Source: Parietaria judaica
Taxonomy: Eukaryota > Streptophyta > Magnoliopsida > Rosales > Urticaceae
Direction of reading: 5' to 3'
NCBI GenBank assembly: GCA_954871525.1
Contig: OX940863.1
Location: 4,564,001 to 4,628,000, forward strand
Length of the DNA stretch: 64,000 bases
Shown here: piece after piece, positions 22,546-33,882 of the stretch
Numbering within the stretch: the stretch's first letter is position 1
Layout: each line of letters begins with the position of its first letter
Made by a program: the position numbers and the translations under genes
Notes under the pieces: generated by a model
What the model was told of the DNA's origin: nothing
The model's database searches: none
The model's input: the letters and a program-made list of their open reading frames with translations, nothing else

Positions 22546-24417
22546 TATAATATCATCATCTACGTGAATGTCAACGCGAAGATGATCACAACAACTAGTT
22601 TTTTGCCTTGGCAAGGTTGGTCCCATATATCATCTGTAATTTAATATTAGGTTTAGAGAGTTGATTGTTGTTGTTGTTGTACTAAGAAGATGGTATGTAG
22701 TGAGGTAGTTGAGTTGAGTTGAGTTGAGCTTGGTTAGTGCTCTTTTTTGTTTTTGTCAGACTTGCCTTTCTTCGCCATCTTTAGAGGAGGAGGATCATCC
22801 TCTCCAATTTTGACGCTACATATATATGTATATAATTATTTATACTACTCCGTTGATGAATAGATGATATTGGCAAAAAAAAAAAATAGAAAAAAAAAAG
22901 ATTAAGTTGAAAGATTTTCATACATCATTTAAGTATGGCCTGATGGACCGGCATGGTCTGCTCCGCTACCATCGGAGGCGGAACCACTTAGTAGTTGGTA
23001 AGCGGGTGGCGGCGTTCAAACTTGCCCCTTACACTTGGATAAATTTCAGTTTCATTTTCATCAAAACTTTACTATATCCTTTCAAGCATATTTTTCGATA
23101 AAAATTTAAATCTAAAATTCGATGATAATATTTAGTTCCGCCACGGGCCGTCTGAAATGATAAAAATATCTTCTTATGACGGCACTGTCTGCACGGAGAA
23201 AGCAGGCATGTGGCACGGGCATGCCCAGCCGTGGCTAGCCCGTCCCGAGGTACCCACCCGGTGTATGTCAAGATTAAGCGTTATATTTATTTAGTTATTA
23301 TGTACCGGCCGCCTATAGTGCTTGGTATTCTATGTCAAAATGAGTCATATATAGTATAGTGTAAAAATACTAACCCTAATTGAACAGGTTATTTCGTATG
23401 TATTTTTAACCCAAGCCAAGCCGAGCCTGCCCCACAGCCGCAGTGTGGCCAGTCTGATCAGGTACATTTGATGGTCTTGTTACCTAAGTTCCATCATAAT
23501 ATTTATTATTTCATTTATTTTACTGGAGTTTCGTACCATATATTTATTTTCTTTTATTATATGCTTTCTCCTTTATAACCGGCTAACCGATCCTGCCACA
23601 TAAATTCATGTGGTCCTCATTGGATGAACTATATACACATTAATCGATGCAACATTTACATATATAGTTACAACTTACAACCTGATAACATAAAATAAAC
23701 AAAATAATTTGTATCACATGAACATGAAACGTAGCAGTTTTATTTTTTTATTATTATTTATGAAGTGTCATATATATATTTGCGATTGTGGGACATACCA
23801 ATGATGAAATTCAGTTCAAAAAGTTTGTCTCTGCTTAATTGCGGTTATAAATGTTTATATTTTTTTTATAAATCTGTATGACATTAAAATTGGATATTTT
23901 CCCTTTGTGGCTGACATTGATTGAAGTATTGATGTCTGTGTGTACACAAATGTCAAAGCTTTTTATGGAGTTTATAATACCGTAGATATATATCACCAAG
24001 TATTATATTTCAAGTGTATAAATCACGTGATGGAGTATACGAAAGCCCGTAAAATCATACTGTAATAAAGTTTTATCATATATAAAATTTATGAATCCAA
24101 GCATAAGGAGTCATGTGGTAGAGAATTCAAAACACTAAAAGATAAAATGTGTTGCGTACCATATATGCAATTCAGAACCCTAGGTCATGAAAGCTACCAA
24201 TGCGAGTGACTGGTGCAGTGATACATATTACATATAGTGATGATATATATATATATGTGTATATATTATAATCGAATATCAGTGCGTGAGAATTCACAAG
24301 GCGCGGTAGGACAAATATTTGCCGTCCATACTTGTAGCAAAACGACGCTACATTGGTAAATCAAAGCAAGCTGTCATATCATGGATATGCATTGAATATC
24401 CTTATACTGATATATTC

Positions 24418-24419
<2 letters not shown>

Positions 24420-24463
<44 letters not shown>
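24420..24463. repeat. (TA)n microsatellite
   Basis: About 22 uninterrupted TA dinucleotides in intergenic DNA. Open frames through it are artefacts. Confidence 0.95.
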
Positions 24464-24466
<3 letters not shown>

Positions 24467-24772
24467 GTTTCTTCTTTCATTCACAAAGTTGCGCCATTTC
24501 AAACCCAACAAAACTCTCCAACGGCCCGCTGGCTGCAAAGGTGCATTTGCCGTTGCCGTGGCCGTGCTCCGGAAGCCGATGGACAGTTTTAAACTTCTGT
24601 TGGGGCGGATCTCGAGCAACCTTTAAGTTTTAATTTTTTTTGTTATTATTTTATTAATTTAGAAAATATCCCAGTTTACTCAATCATTATCCTCCTGAGA
24701 ATTAGAAATTATAATCGTAATCGCCCGTGGACTTATAAATTAAGTATCTTCTTAAAATGAAAAATTGAATCA

Positions 24773-24935
24773 CAGTAGAACTTTCATAAATTAATACTAT
24801 TATTAGAGAATTTGTTTATAATATCGATATTTATCGAGTTATAATTCAGTAATGTCGATTATAATCGGAACCATATAAAAACATTATATATCTAATCAAA
24901 ATGTCAATTTATCGTGTATTAATATAATGAAGTTA
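24773..24935. mobile_element. Degenerate Emigrant-like end (half element)
   Basis: The sequence CAGTAGAACTTTCATAAATT followed by AATACTATTATTAGAG resembles the left end of the Emigrant element at 11182 (CAGTAAGACCTCTATAAATT). The matching right end is not recognisable, so this is a decayed or truncated copy and the right boundary is a guess. Confidence 0.4.
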
Positions 24936-26058
24936 AATACAGGTACAGAAAACGTCTCTCTAATTCTTGCATATATATATAAGATAAGATAATTTGAGTG
25001 GCAATAATATTATCCAAAGAAAAGAATCTAATAAGATTGAAAAGCCATTATTTTGCGTCGAACAATGGGCCACAATGAGAAAGTTTATCAAGAATCATTT
25101 GAAAAATTGCACTTCAAAGTTCTAATTCTAACTACGCTTTCGAATAAATTTGTGAGAATCAAATCATCCATAAACATACCATATAGTAACACTAAGGAAT
25201 CTTAACAAAATACATGTGATCATATAAAGCAATAGCTTTTGCCCTATTCCATACACATTCGAGATGTCCATATATATCCGAATATTCAAAAGAAGCAAGA
25301 AAAAAACGTGCACTATATTCTTGATGATATTATATCCCCTTTTGCCGACATTAAAAATATAAATATTTATACCTCTTGTTATTTATTAATATCCATCTTC
25401 TTTATTTTACTTTTTCGTATGGTTAGTTGATGAATAGCTCCAATTTAATAACCGGGCTCTACACTTTTCCTGTCTCTCTAACAGGGTTGGCCCAATATTT
25501 TCGAGCATCTTTGGGCGAAAAATTAAAATAAAGCTTTTTAATTTTTTAATATTAACATATTTAATAAAATTTAATATTTTACATGTGAGTACTTAAATTT
25601 CTTCTAACAAGTATGCTCTTGTTTAATGTCGACGAAGCTTGTTCTTCTTCTTATTAACCATGAAACTTAACGAAGAAATTAAAATAAACTATTTTCTATA
25701 CATTTATTTTTCTTGATTTTAATGACGAAAATTTGTTAATCAAATCATTATAATCAAGCTTATTCAACAAATTACACAACATTGCATTTTATATTTTTGT
25801 TCATATTATGACTAAACAAATAATACAAGAGAAGATCTTATGAACAAATATCAAAATATCACACTCAAACGAATTAGCACAAGACCTCACCAATAATTAT
25901 AAGTTCATATCACGCAAGATTGGTATTCAGACATGAAAACTGGATAGCGGATACAATACAACATGATATATATATATATGTCACACCATGCTTGAAAAAA
26001 ATAAAATAATACAAATGATTTTAGTACTGCATATTCGTCGTCCTTCAAGACTTGTAGG

Positions 26059-27896
26059 CTACCTCTGGAACATCCAATTGTCGTTTCCGCGATTGAAGAT
26101 CCCTTTCCCGTAGGTTGACACGAAGATCTCGACAAGCAGAGGAAACAACAGCTTCATGAAGATGCCGACGGGGACGCTGGCAAGAAGAACCACCGGGACG
26201 AATATGGTGAACTGCCCTTGAAGCATCACGTAGAGAGCGGAGCAGAAGGCGATCATCATCGTCGCGATCGAGAAGAAGAGAGTCGACAGCCCTATGATCA
26301 GCTTCGTCGGTAGAGATTTCAGGAATGCCTCTTCGTAGTAACGCGACGTAAGGATCCCGAGAAACATCAGGACTGAAGTCGTGGAGGAGAAGAGAGAGAT
26401 GGCGTCAGAGATAATGTAGATCAAGAACCACCTCTTATGCGATATCAGGGCAAGCGTTTTGTCCGCTTCGCTCCCGCCTGGGACGATGAATGCGGCGGCA
26501 AACATCATCGTGACGATGAGCGCCGAGACAAAGGCGCAATTTGTCGCCGTCTCCTTCATCCATTTCTCTCCCTCTTTCGCGAGTTCCTTGTGATTCTCCG
26601 TAAAATACTCGCGCGGTGTCATGTTTTCTGAGTTCTTGAAGAAATCTTTGTGGATCAGCTTGTTCTCCATAACCCTCTCCACTTCCTGAAATATATTATA
26701 TTCAGCTTGATCAGATAATTAATCTTCATATTATATAATTTTATGCTCTAATAATTAATACTAATTAACCACATAGTAAATACTTCAACTGTGATTAAAT
26801 AAGTTTACTTTGAGGTATATTTATTACATTAAACTTATTTAATTACATTGTGAATCATATTCTCTTATAAGAGATTCATTTGTACGTCATCAAAATCACA
26901 ATCATTTCAAGTATATAAATTAAATTATAAATTTATTTTCCGACATGAAATGTTTGAGGATTAACATGTTATTTTCATATGCAACTATGTTAACAAAGTA
27001 GAATCTTAAAATTACCTTAAACCATTGCAGTTCTCTTTGCATTTGCAAAGCGGCGCCGGAGATGTGGCTGAGCTGCGACGGAGGAGCCAACTTCCCGGCC
27101 ATGTGCAGCACGTTGTTGCCAGAATCGTCGCTGAGGACCGAAATGCCTTCCTTGATTATGACTAAGCTTTGTATGAGGCTGAAGATCTCGGCCTGTCGAT
27201 GCTCGACGGCGTAGGCGAAAACCGTCTTCTCCCTGGGATCCGACCTTCTCATCATCTCAGGGAAGACTTTCAACAACTCTGTGACAAACTCGACGTTCCC
27301 TTCCTCCACGGCCTTGAACATCGCTTGATCCGAAATAACAGACACCAAATCTCTTCGCTCGCGCCTCAGTGCCCTCAAATTCTCCAAGGTGCATTGCAGG
27401 AAAGCTTGGCTTTGAACGTGGAGCAACTTTAGTTTGTATACTTTCTTAATTCCTATAATTAATTATATAAACAAACAAGACTATTAATTTTTCATTATTT
27501 TGGAGTAAAACAAATGAGAGAAGGTACACTATATAAGCATACCTGGGAAATTAGATAAATACGAGGCAATCCAGCGCATAAACCCTAGAATACCACAAGC
27601 AGGCAGGATTAGATAGAGAGTGCATAAAATATAAAATATAACAATAAAAATAAAAAACTATATGGAAAAGTATATTTAACATATGCTTTTGTTTTAGGGC
27701 TTACATCATAAACATAATATATAGTTGACCCCGCCAGCCAGCCTCGCCTCCGGGGTCAACTATATCTTTCTAGTATAGCTTATGAACCGGATACAAACTA
27801 ACACATCGGATCTGACCGGGCCTAACAAAATTGGCCTCTACAATTATAATTATACCCTTCTACTTCAAGAGAATTTATTTTCTTAACCTCAATAAA

Positions 27897-27973
<77 letters not shown>

Positions 27974-30900
27974 GACACACTAGTAGTACTTGTTTTCTTC
28001 TTTGTTGGCAATGGCATAGCCTTTGGAATGTGTCTTTGTGGTTCTCCAGTAATGCTTATATGAGTGTCGTTGCAGGCAGATTCAGGGTCTGATCCTCCAC
28101 TAAGAGCCAGAGGGCTCCATTTCATCGAACTTGATGGAATGTGTATACCTTGGTTGAGATATTAGGTCAACAAAATCAACATTATGCAATGCGTACTCGA
28201 ATTATTTGAGGATTTTAGCCCTTACTACGATGTAAAGTTCTTGCAATTAAACACAAATGAATAATAACGGTAAAAGTACTTGAGTTATTATCATCTGTGA
28301 TATATGATATATAAGTTTTACAGCGGAAAAAGTATCTAACTTAAATAAAATTGTAGATTTGTCTAATTTCTTCACAAAAATGTTAATTGAGGGGGACCGG
28401 ATAATACAATTATGAAGAGGTAATACACATCGATCCCTCCATTAAACGTTTTTTTAAACATAAGTTGGTTCATGGTTGTCCAATTCACTTTTTCGATAAA
28501 AATAGAACGGAGCTACTAATTCAATGAATTTAAATATTTTATCCACTGAAAAGAAAAATGAAAAAAACCTTGAAAACATGAATACTTTTGCCACTATTAT
28601 CACTAGCTTGATTTGATGTTGGCATGTAGTATAAGAAATGGTGTGTTTTTTTTTTAAAACGAAATGGTGTGTTAATATGAGGAAAGAAAAATTAAGATGA
28701 TGAGATTAGAATTACTAACAATTGTAGATCCATCTTTGCCAAAAGACAAGGCTGCTTCCGCTTGGAAATGCGGAGGAGCACATCGCCAGGATAACCGGTG
28801 ACGTCAGCTTCGAGTTGGCGGTCGTAGTAACCGTTAAATTCTTACATCTCTTTATCAAATCCAATGCAATGTCTTCATGTAACACAGCCATGTTCCGTTA
28901 ATAAATTAGGCACAAATACCTAACTAGTGTTTTCATTTCTATGAGAGATAATTTCCTCATAAAAACTCTATGTTTGCAGTTTGTACTTTAGTAGAGACAT
29001 ATTCATAATGTTTTTTTTTTGTCGGCGCACGAAGATCCAATGTTTTAATTTTTGTATAATTTTGAGTCTTCGTCATTAAGCGAACATTAAACATTAACAG
29101 TGATACACTCACGATGTTGGCAACGTATACTCGGGTTTTGGCGACCACTCCGCATCGAGGGGTATTGGCGACCACTCCGCGTTCTCGTCGATCTCAGTGA
29201 CGTAGACTCGGCGGTAGGGGTGAAAATTTTGTACTCGGTTCCCGGTTTTGTCTCGGTTCTGGTCCCGGTACCGAACCGTTTTTTGCAAAAAAATCAGTTT
29301 TTTCTTTTTACTATAACCTAAAAAGGGACGTCCCGGTTCCGGTTTGAAAAACCAAAACCAAAACCAATTCAAAATCTGAAATTCCCGGTTTTCTTGTCCC
29401 GGTTCCGGTTTTATGTCGTTTTGTTATAAGTTTGTCATTTTTTAGCATGTCATTTCTTATAAGTCGTTTACTATTAGGGTTTTAATCCATTTTTTTTTCA
29501 GCCCATTATTTTAACATGTCATTTATTTTTCAGCCATTACTCGGTATTTTATTTAACATGTCATTTCTTATATGTCGTTTTGTTATAAAAAATAATTTGT
29601 TTGTACTCGGTATTTACTATTTAGCATTTTAGACTCGGTTTTTTGCACTGAGATTTGGATTTGGCATTCTGAAGTTCACGACGTGAACTCAGATCTTGCA
29701 TTTGTTTATTTTTTATTTTGCTTTTGTACTCGGATTTGGTTTTTTACATTTTGGATTTACTTGGATTTTGTAATTTGCATATTGGATTTGGTTTTTTTCA
29801 TGTTTCTATCTTGGATTTTGTCCCGGATTTGTCCCGGTTTTCGTCCTGAATTTTGGTCCTAAAAAAATTGGGATTTTAATCGGTGTCCCGGTCCCGGTCC
29901 CGGTCCCGGTGCTGATTTAAAACAAAAACAATGACTTTTCAGAACCAGAACCAAAACCGGGACAGAAAACTGTGTCCTGATTTTTCCGGGACAGGGACAA
30001 AAAATAGTCAAATTCCCGATTCCCGGTTCTGGTTTCAGCCCTACTCGGCGGTATTGGCGACGCATTACGTTTACTCTTCTTTTAGTGACGATAACTCAAA
30101 GTTATATATAAAATAAAGCATTGGGCCTCTTTATCCAACAAAAGAAATATTGAGGATATGTCTCCAACAAGATATAAATATATGTTTTATGCCTCAAATA
30201 TCTTTTTTATAATGGCATAAACTAATTTTCTTTTATTTTACAATTAAAATTCTTAATTTGTCTATTACCGTACTTATTTTTTTAAAATTTATCTACTTTT
30301 TGAATCGATTTAATAAAATTTTAGACGTGCCGCTGAAATCTTCGACCCATATCGCTTTGATTATTTCTTTTATTATAAAAATGAGTCTATATTATACTAC
30401 AACAAAAACAAACTATAAAATACTTATAAGGCTCACCAAAATTTTTGGAGAGAATGCAGAGGAAGAGAAGCGGAGCACCACCAGGACAAATAGGGTCACC
30501 CACTAGATCCTCCAACTCCGTCAACGGGTAAAGGTATCGAGCCATGTCGAACTGGCCGGACGAGATGGCCAGAAGAACCGGAAGTCCGAGCACGCCCGCC
30601 GAGATTCTGAGCAGCTTCGGGTTTCTCTTCACCAGGGACTTGGCCATCGGGATGCATCCGATTATGGCGGCAAGCGAGAGCGCGGTGTAGCCGGTCTTCT
30701 GCTGAATCTCCAGCTCTTCATCGCTCAACTTCTTCAGCAGCTCCTCGACGATGTGGCCGTGGCCGTAGGCGATGGCTATGTGTAGAGCCGTCTCGCCGAA
30801 GACGTTGATCCTGGCCGTCACTGCGGCCGGGTGTTTGTCGAGGAACTCCTTGGCTCGAGCCCAGTCGCCACTGGCAACCATCTTGTAGAAGTCCTCGTAA

Positions 30901-32527
30901 TCGGGTGTAATCTCTTCGTTCGCTTCATCTACGTACGTCACGTGCATGACCATATATATTTATATTTAATTTTTTAGGTTAATCGTCTTATAAAATATTG
31001 AAATTGAAAATGAGAAAAAAAAAAAATATATACTTTATAATAGTGCTATATATGTATTGCTTTCTTTATGTAGTTATGGAGTTTTTTTTCACTCAATTTT
31101 TCTTCACTGCTAAAGATAATAAAATATTTTGTTTTCAATCTTCTTACAAACTTATATGTCAGTGGTTGAAACATTTTAATATTTAAAAATAATAGAGAAT
31201 CTATTCTACTATATATTAAAAAAAAAATCAATTGTGGGTAATAAATATAATGTTGATGTACAAATTCATTTTTTTATTAAGACGACATGTCTATAAATTA
31301 TAAATGAATTGAATTCGTAATAAAACAATAAAAAGCTCAAAATAATATGTGATATATTTAAATGTAGTTAACTACCGCCTTAAGACGAACCTCTTTAAAA
31401 AAATCTTCATTTTAATTTATATTGCTAATATTTATATTTATATATTCAACGATGTTTGAGAGTTTGCAACTCGAAGATCAGTGTCCACTTAATTGAACAA
31501 AGATCACACATTCATATTCACTACGACCGTTGAGGACATGGACGTCAACATATACGATGAGATGTTTCACCTTTACTTTGTGAATTAATATATGAATAAT
31601 ATTAACAATCATCTAACAAAGGAATACTAGCGCAAGGCAAAAGTAGTATATTTTGTTAGATTACGTCGCCATATATTTTCAATTTAATTTTAAAAAATTA
31701 CATACTTACCCCGCTCTTAGGCAAAATATTATTATTGTTTAAGGATAATAAGGTAAAACTCCTCACGTTATCATCAAGGTCTTTTGTAGTAGGCAATCCA
31801 AGTTGCATGTTCCGCCTGTCGACTTAACGGAACAATTAGATAATTGAAGTAAAAGTACCAAAATTATAATCAACTATGCCGGCCGGCAGAGAGTAAACTC
31901 AATTTAAGACTTTAATTTACCTAAATCATCCCGTATTATTATTTTTCCCGCTATTATCCCGAATTTGAACATAAAGATCAAAACCATTTGTGCTAATTAG
32001 AGCTTGTAGCAGGGAAACTTTACTTGTCCAGTTCGGCAAGGGCCTCAGTTCCTGAGGTTTGAACTTCTGCTTCAAAATATTCCAAGCAGCTCCGGCGTTG
32101 TCATTCCGAGCGATCACGGACAGGGCCTCTGAACCGCACGAGATCCTGATCACGTGCAACGCGCGGGCATTTATTTTCTTCCAAGCCTTCCATGCCTCTT
32201 CACCTTTTATCGGAATCAGTAGACCAAGTTTTCGAATACCGAAATCATCAATATGTAAAATATATATGGCAGTGAAATAGAGTCTCTATGCTTACTGCGA
32301 TCCGGTTCGGGCTTCGCGGCTGATGATTGAGCGCCACCATTATCGCCAGTGGAAGCTTCCGGTTTCAACGGCATAGCACTCGGTTTGGGATCCCGAGGAG
32401 GTTTTACGGAGTCCCAGAGATCTTGAGCCATCAAGTAGGGCTTGATCAGGCTTTTCCATTGTACGTAGTTGTCCTTGTTCAGAGGCTCAGCTACGATTCC
32501 AAGGTTTGTGACCTCGTTTGATGACAT
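26059..32527 (-). CDS. Ankyrin repeat-PGG domain membrane protein with gag-like (DUF4219/UBN2) N-terminus
   Basis: Eight minus-strand exons in phase: 32527-32296, 32203-32024, 30928-30437, 28872-28717, 28148-27972, 27584-27543, 27452-27016, 26685-26059; about 780 residues. Residues 1-135 (LNKDNYVQWKSLIKPYLMAQ; WKKINARALHVIRISCGS; AGAAWNILKQKF) resemble the gag-like DUF4219/UBN2 region of copia retrotransposons. Then come ankyrin repeats (FGETALHIAIAYGHGHIVEE; TGYTALSLAAIIG), a linker (PGIKKVYKLKLLHVQSQ), two more ankyrin units (REKTVFAYAVEHRQAEI; SGNNVLHMAGKLAP), and the C-terminal PGG domain (KWMKETATNCAFVSALIVTM; FIVPGGS) with four hydrophobic helices. Similar plant proteins are called ITN1- or ACD6-like and are linked to defence and salt signalling. 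The exon 3 acceptor is the least certain junction; an ATG at 30953 could start a shorter protein. Confidence 0.85.
27898..27971. repeat. (TA)n microsatellite forming the 5' end of an intron
   Basis: About 36 TA dinucleotides. On the minus strand, exon 5 of the ankyrin-PGG gene ends at 27972 and the intron begins GTATATATAT, so the splice donor is the first unit of the microsatellite. Confidence 0.92.
28258..28605. mobile_element. Foldback/TIR element in an intron of the ankyrin-PGG gene (family 1, copy 1)
   Basis: The left end AATAATAACGGTAAAAGTAC and the reverse complement of the right end (GATAATAGTGGCAAAAGTAT) are imperfect inverted repeats. The same end motif occurs in the element at 32750-33106. 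The target duplication was not resolved, so boundaries are approximate. The terminal motif looks Mutator-like, but this is a guess. Confidence 0.45.
29215..30043. mobile_element. hAT non-autonomous element in intron 3 of the ankyrin-PGG gene
   Basis: 829 bp, starting TAGGGGTGAAAA and ending TTTCAGCCCTA, flanked by a perfect 8-bp duplication CTCGGCGG (29207-29214 and 30044-30051). This is the classical hAT signature. The interior is unusual simple sequence made of CGGTTCCCGG / GGTCCCGGTCCCGG motifs at both ends in inverted orientation. No transposase is seen. The flanks contain a short direct repeat, TATTGGCGACCACTCCGC-like (about 29138-29180). Confidence 0.92.
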
Positions 32528-33882
32528 GATTCTATGTAATAAGAAAAGAAAAAAATACTATACTCAAATTAATAATATCAATTAGTTGCTAAAATGAATG
32601 ATATTTACCGGAAATCTGAGGAAGCGGGGAGGGATTCCAAGAATATTTGTTTGTGATATTATTGTTGTGGCTCACGAGTGGTTCTACTTCTATATATATA
32701 TGTGCTATAATATGAGTATAACTTACTCACATCATGTACATAGTAAAGATAATCGCGGCAAAAGTACTCAAATTTTGATCAATTGAAACGGTACGAGTTG
32801 AAAGTGAAAATATTACAGAAAAAATATCCAAAGCCAAAAAATTTGAGATGACGCATTTTCCGTCCAATTTTTTTTCGTTGAATTCAAAAGAGTGCTAATA
32901 GCTAGATGAACAAATGAATATGTACGTTAAGTATGATTTAATAGCAAAATGCTAAGAAATTGATCAACGTCCGTCAAAAAAATTGAACAAAGAATGCGTC
33001 GCCTCATATTGGTTAACTTAAAGTACTGATGCCGCTATTTTTTTTTTAAGACGTTTGCCATCTTAATTGATCATTATTTGAGTATTTTTATCGTAATTAT
33101 CCCTAGTGCTACGAATATTTAAAGGTGAAGGCTTAATGGATCCAGTTCAAAAGTAGACTTGAATAATCGAGGAAGTGATTAAAGAGGAAAAGAGAAGAAT
33201 TGATTTATCAAGTAACATCTTCAATGTCCTTTACTACCTTTATATCCTATGTTGTGAACCGTTCGTTTGTACATAAGAGGATTACACTATGTTTTACGAC
33301 ATTTTTTCAAAATCATTTACATTTTGGTTGAGTGAGCATTTTTTATTTAAATTATTATTTGTATTGAAAAAAATTGTGGCACAAATTGTTAGTTAGATAT
33401 ATCATATGTATAAATGGGGTATTATTTGTATTTATATATGACACCAAGAAAGAGCGGTGTTGTGGTGAAATATATAAATCCCTGTAAGAAGGCAGGGGTT
33501 CGGCTATTGAATGGGGTTGGACTCACGGCGACCCAGTTGACCCAAGGCTATGTATTTATACCGCGATTAACCATTAAATAATTTATTGCTACAGACGTTA
33601 TCCTAAAATTACGATTTTCAGTTCTTTTGATTCTTGTGCCATGTCAATTTTTAGTTCTATTTATATAGATTCCACCAAATTTACAACAACAAAAAATTGA
33701 AAAACGAGTTGATTCAAAAATACATATTTATCCCTGTCAAAGAATGGACGACAAAAAAGACGAGTCGTTTTAAGACAAAGAATCATTTAAAAAATCCATT
33801 TTGAAGCTAAGCTTTGGAAAATAGCCGTTAGAATCAAATGGTGCATAAACAGAGCATAACTCCCCAAATCGGCCATTCAACC
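32528..33882. other. Intergenic between divergent ankyrin-PGG and reticulon genes
   Basis: Shared upstream region of two divergently transcribed genes. It holds a foldback element (32750-33106) and a GC-richer patch (33450-33560, around GAAGGCAGGGGTTCGGC) that might be a decayed SINE or tRNA-like sequence, not assigned. Otherwise AT-rich with no gene. Confidence 0.45.
32750..33106. mobile_element. Foldback/TIR element, family 1, copy 2
   Basis: The left arm (about 32750-32885) and right arm (about 32965-33106) are imperfect inverted repeats of about 135-140 bp. Shared blocks are GATAATcGCGgCAAAAgTAC / GATAATTACGATAAAAATAC, TGATCAATT and TGACGCATT / CGACGCATT followed by CCAATTTTTTTT / TCAATTTTTTT. 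The outer end resembles the element in the ankyrin intron at 28258. No target duplication was recognised. Confidence 0.6.

Larger units (their letters stand above)
22546..26058. other. Long intergenic region, repeats only
   Basis: The first about 250 bases are probably the S40 3' untranslated region. The rest is AT-rich, with a GC-richer stretch at about 23140-23270 that shows no recognisable protein, several (TA)n runs (24250-24260, 24420-24463), an Emigrant-like end (24773) and a hAT-like CAGGGTTGGCCC motif near 25483 without a recognisable partner. I see no gene. Confidence 0.45.

Noticed and set aside
33450..33560. tRNA-like or SINE segment (GAAGGCAGGGGTTCGGC)
   Set aside because: The B-box-like motif is incomplete and I could not find ends or a tail, so it is mentioned only as intergenic content.
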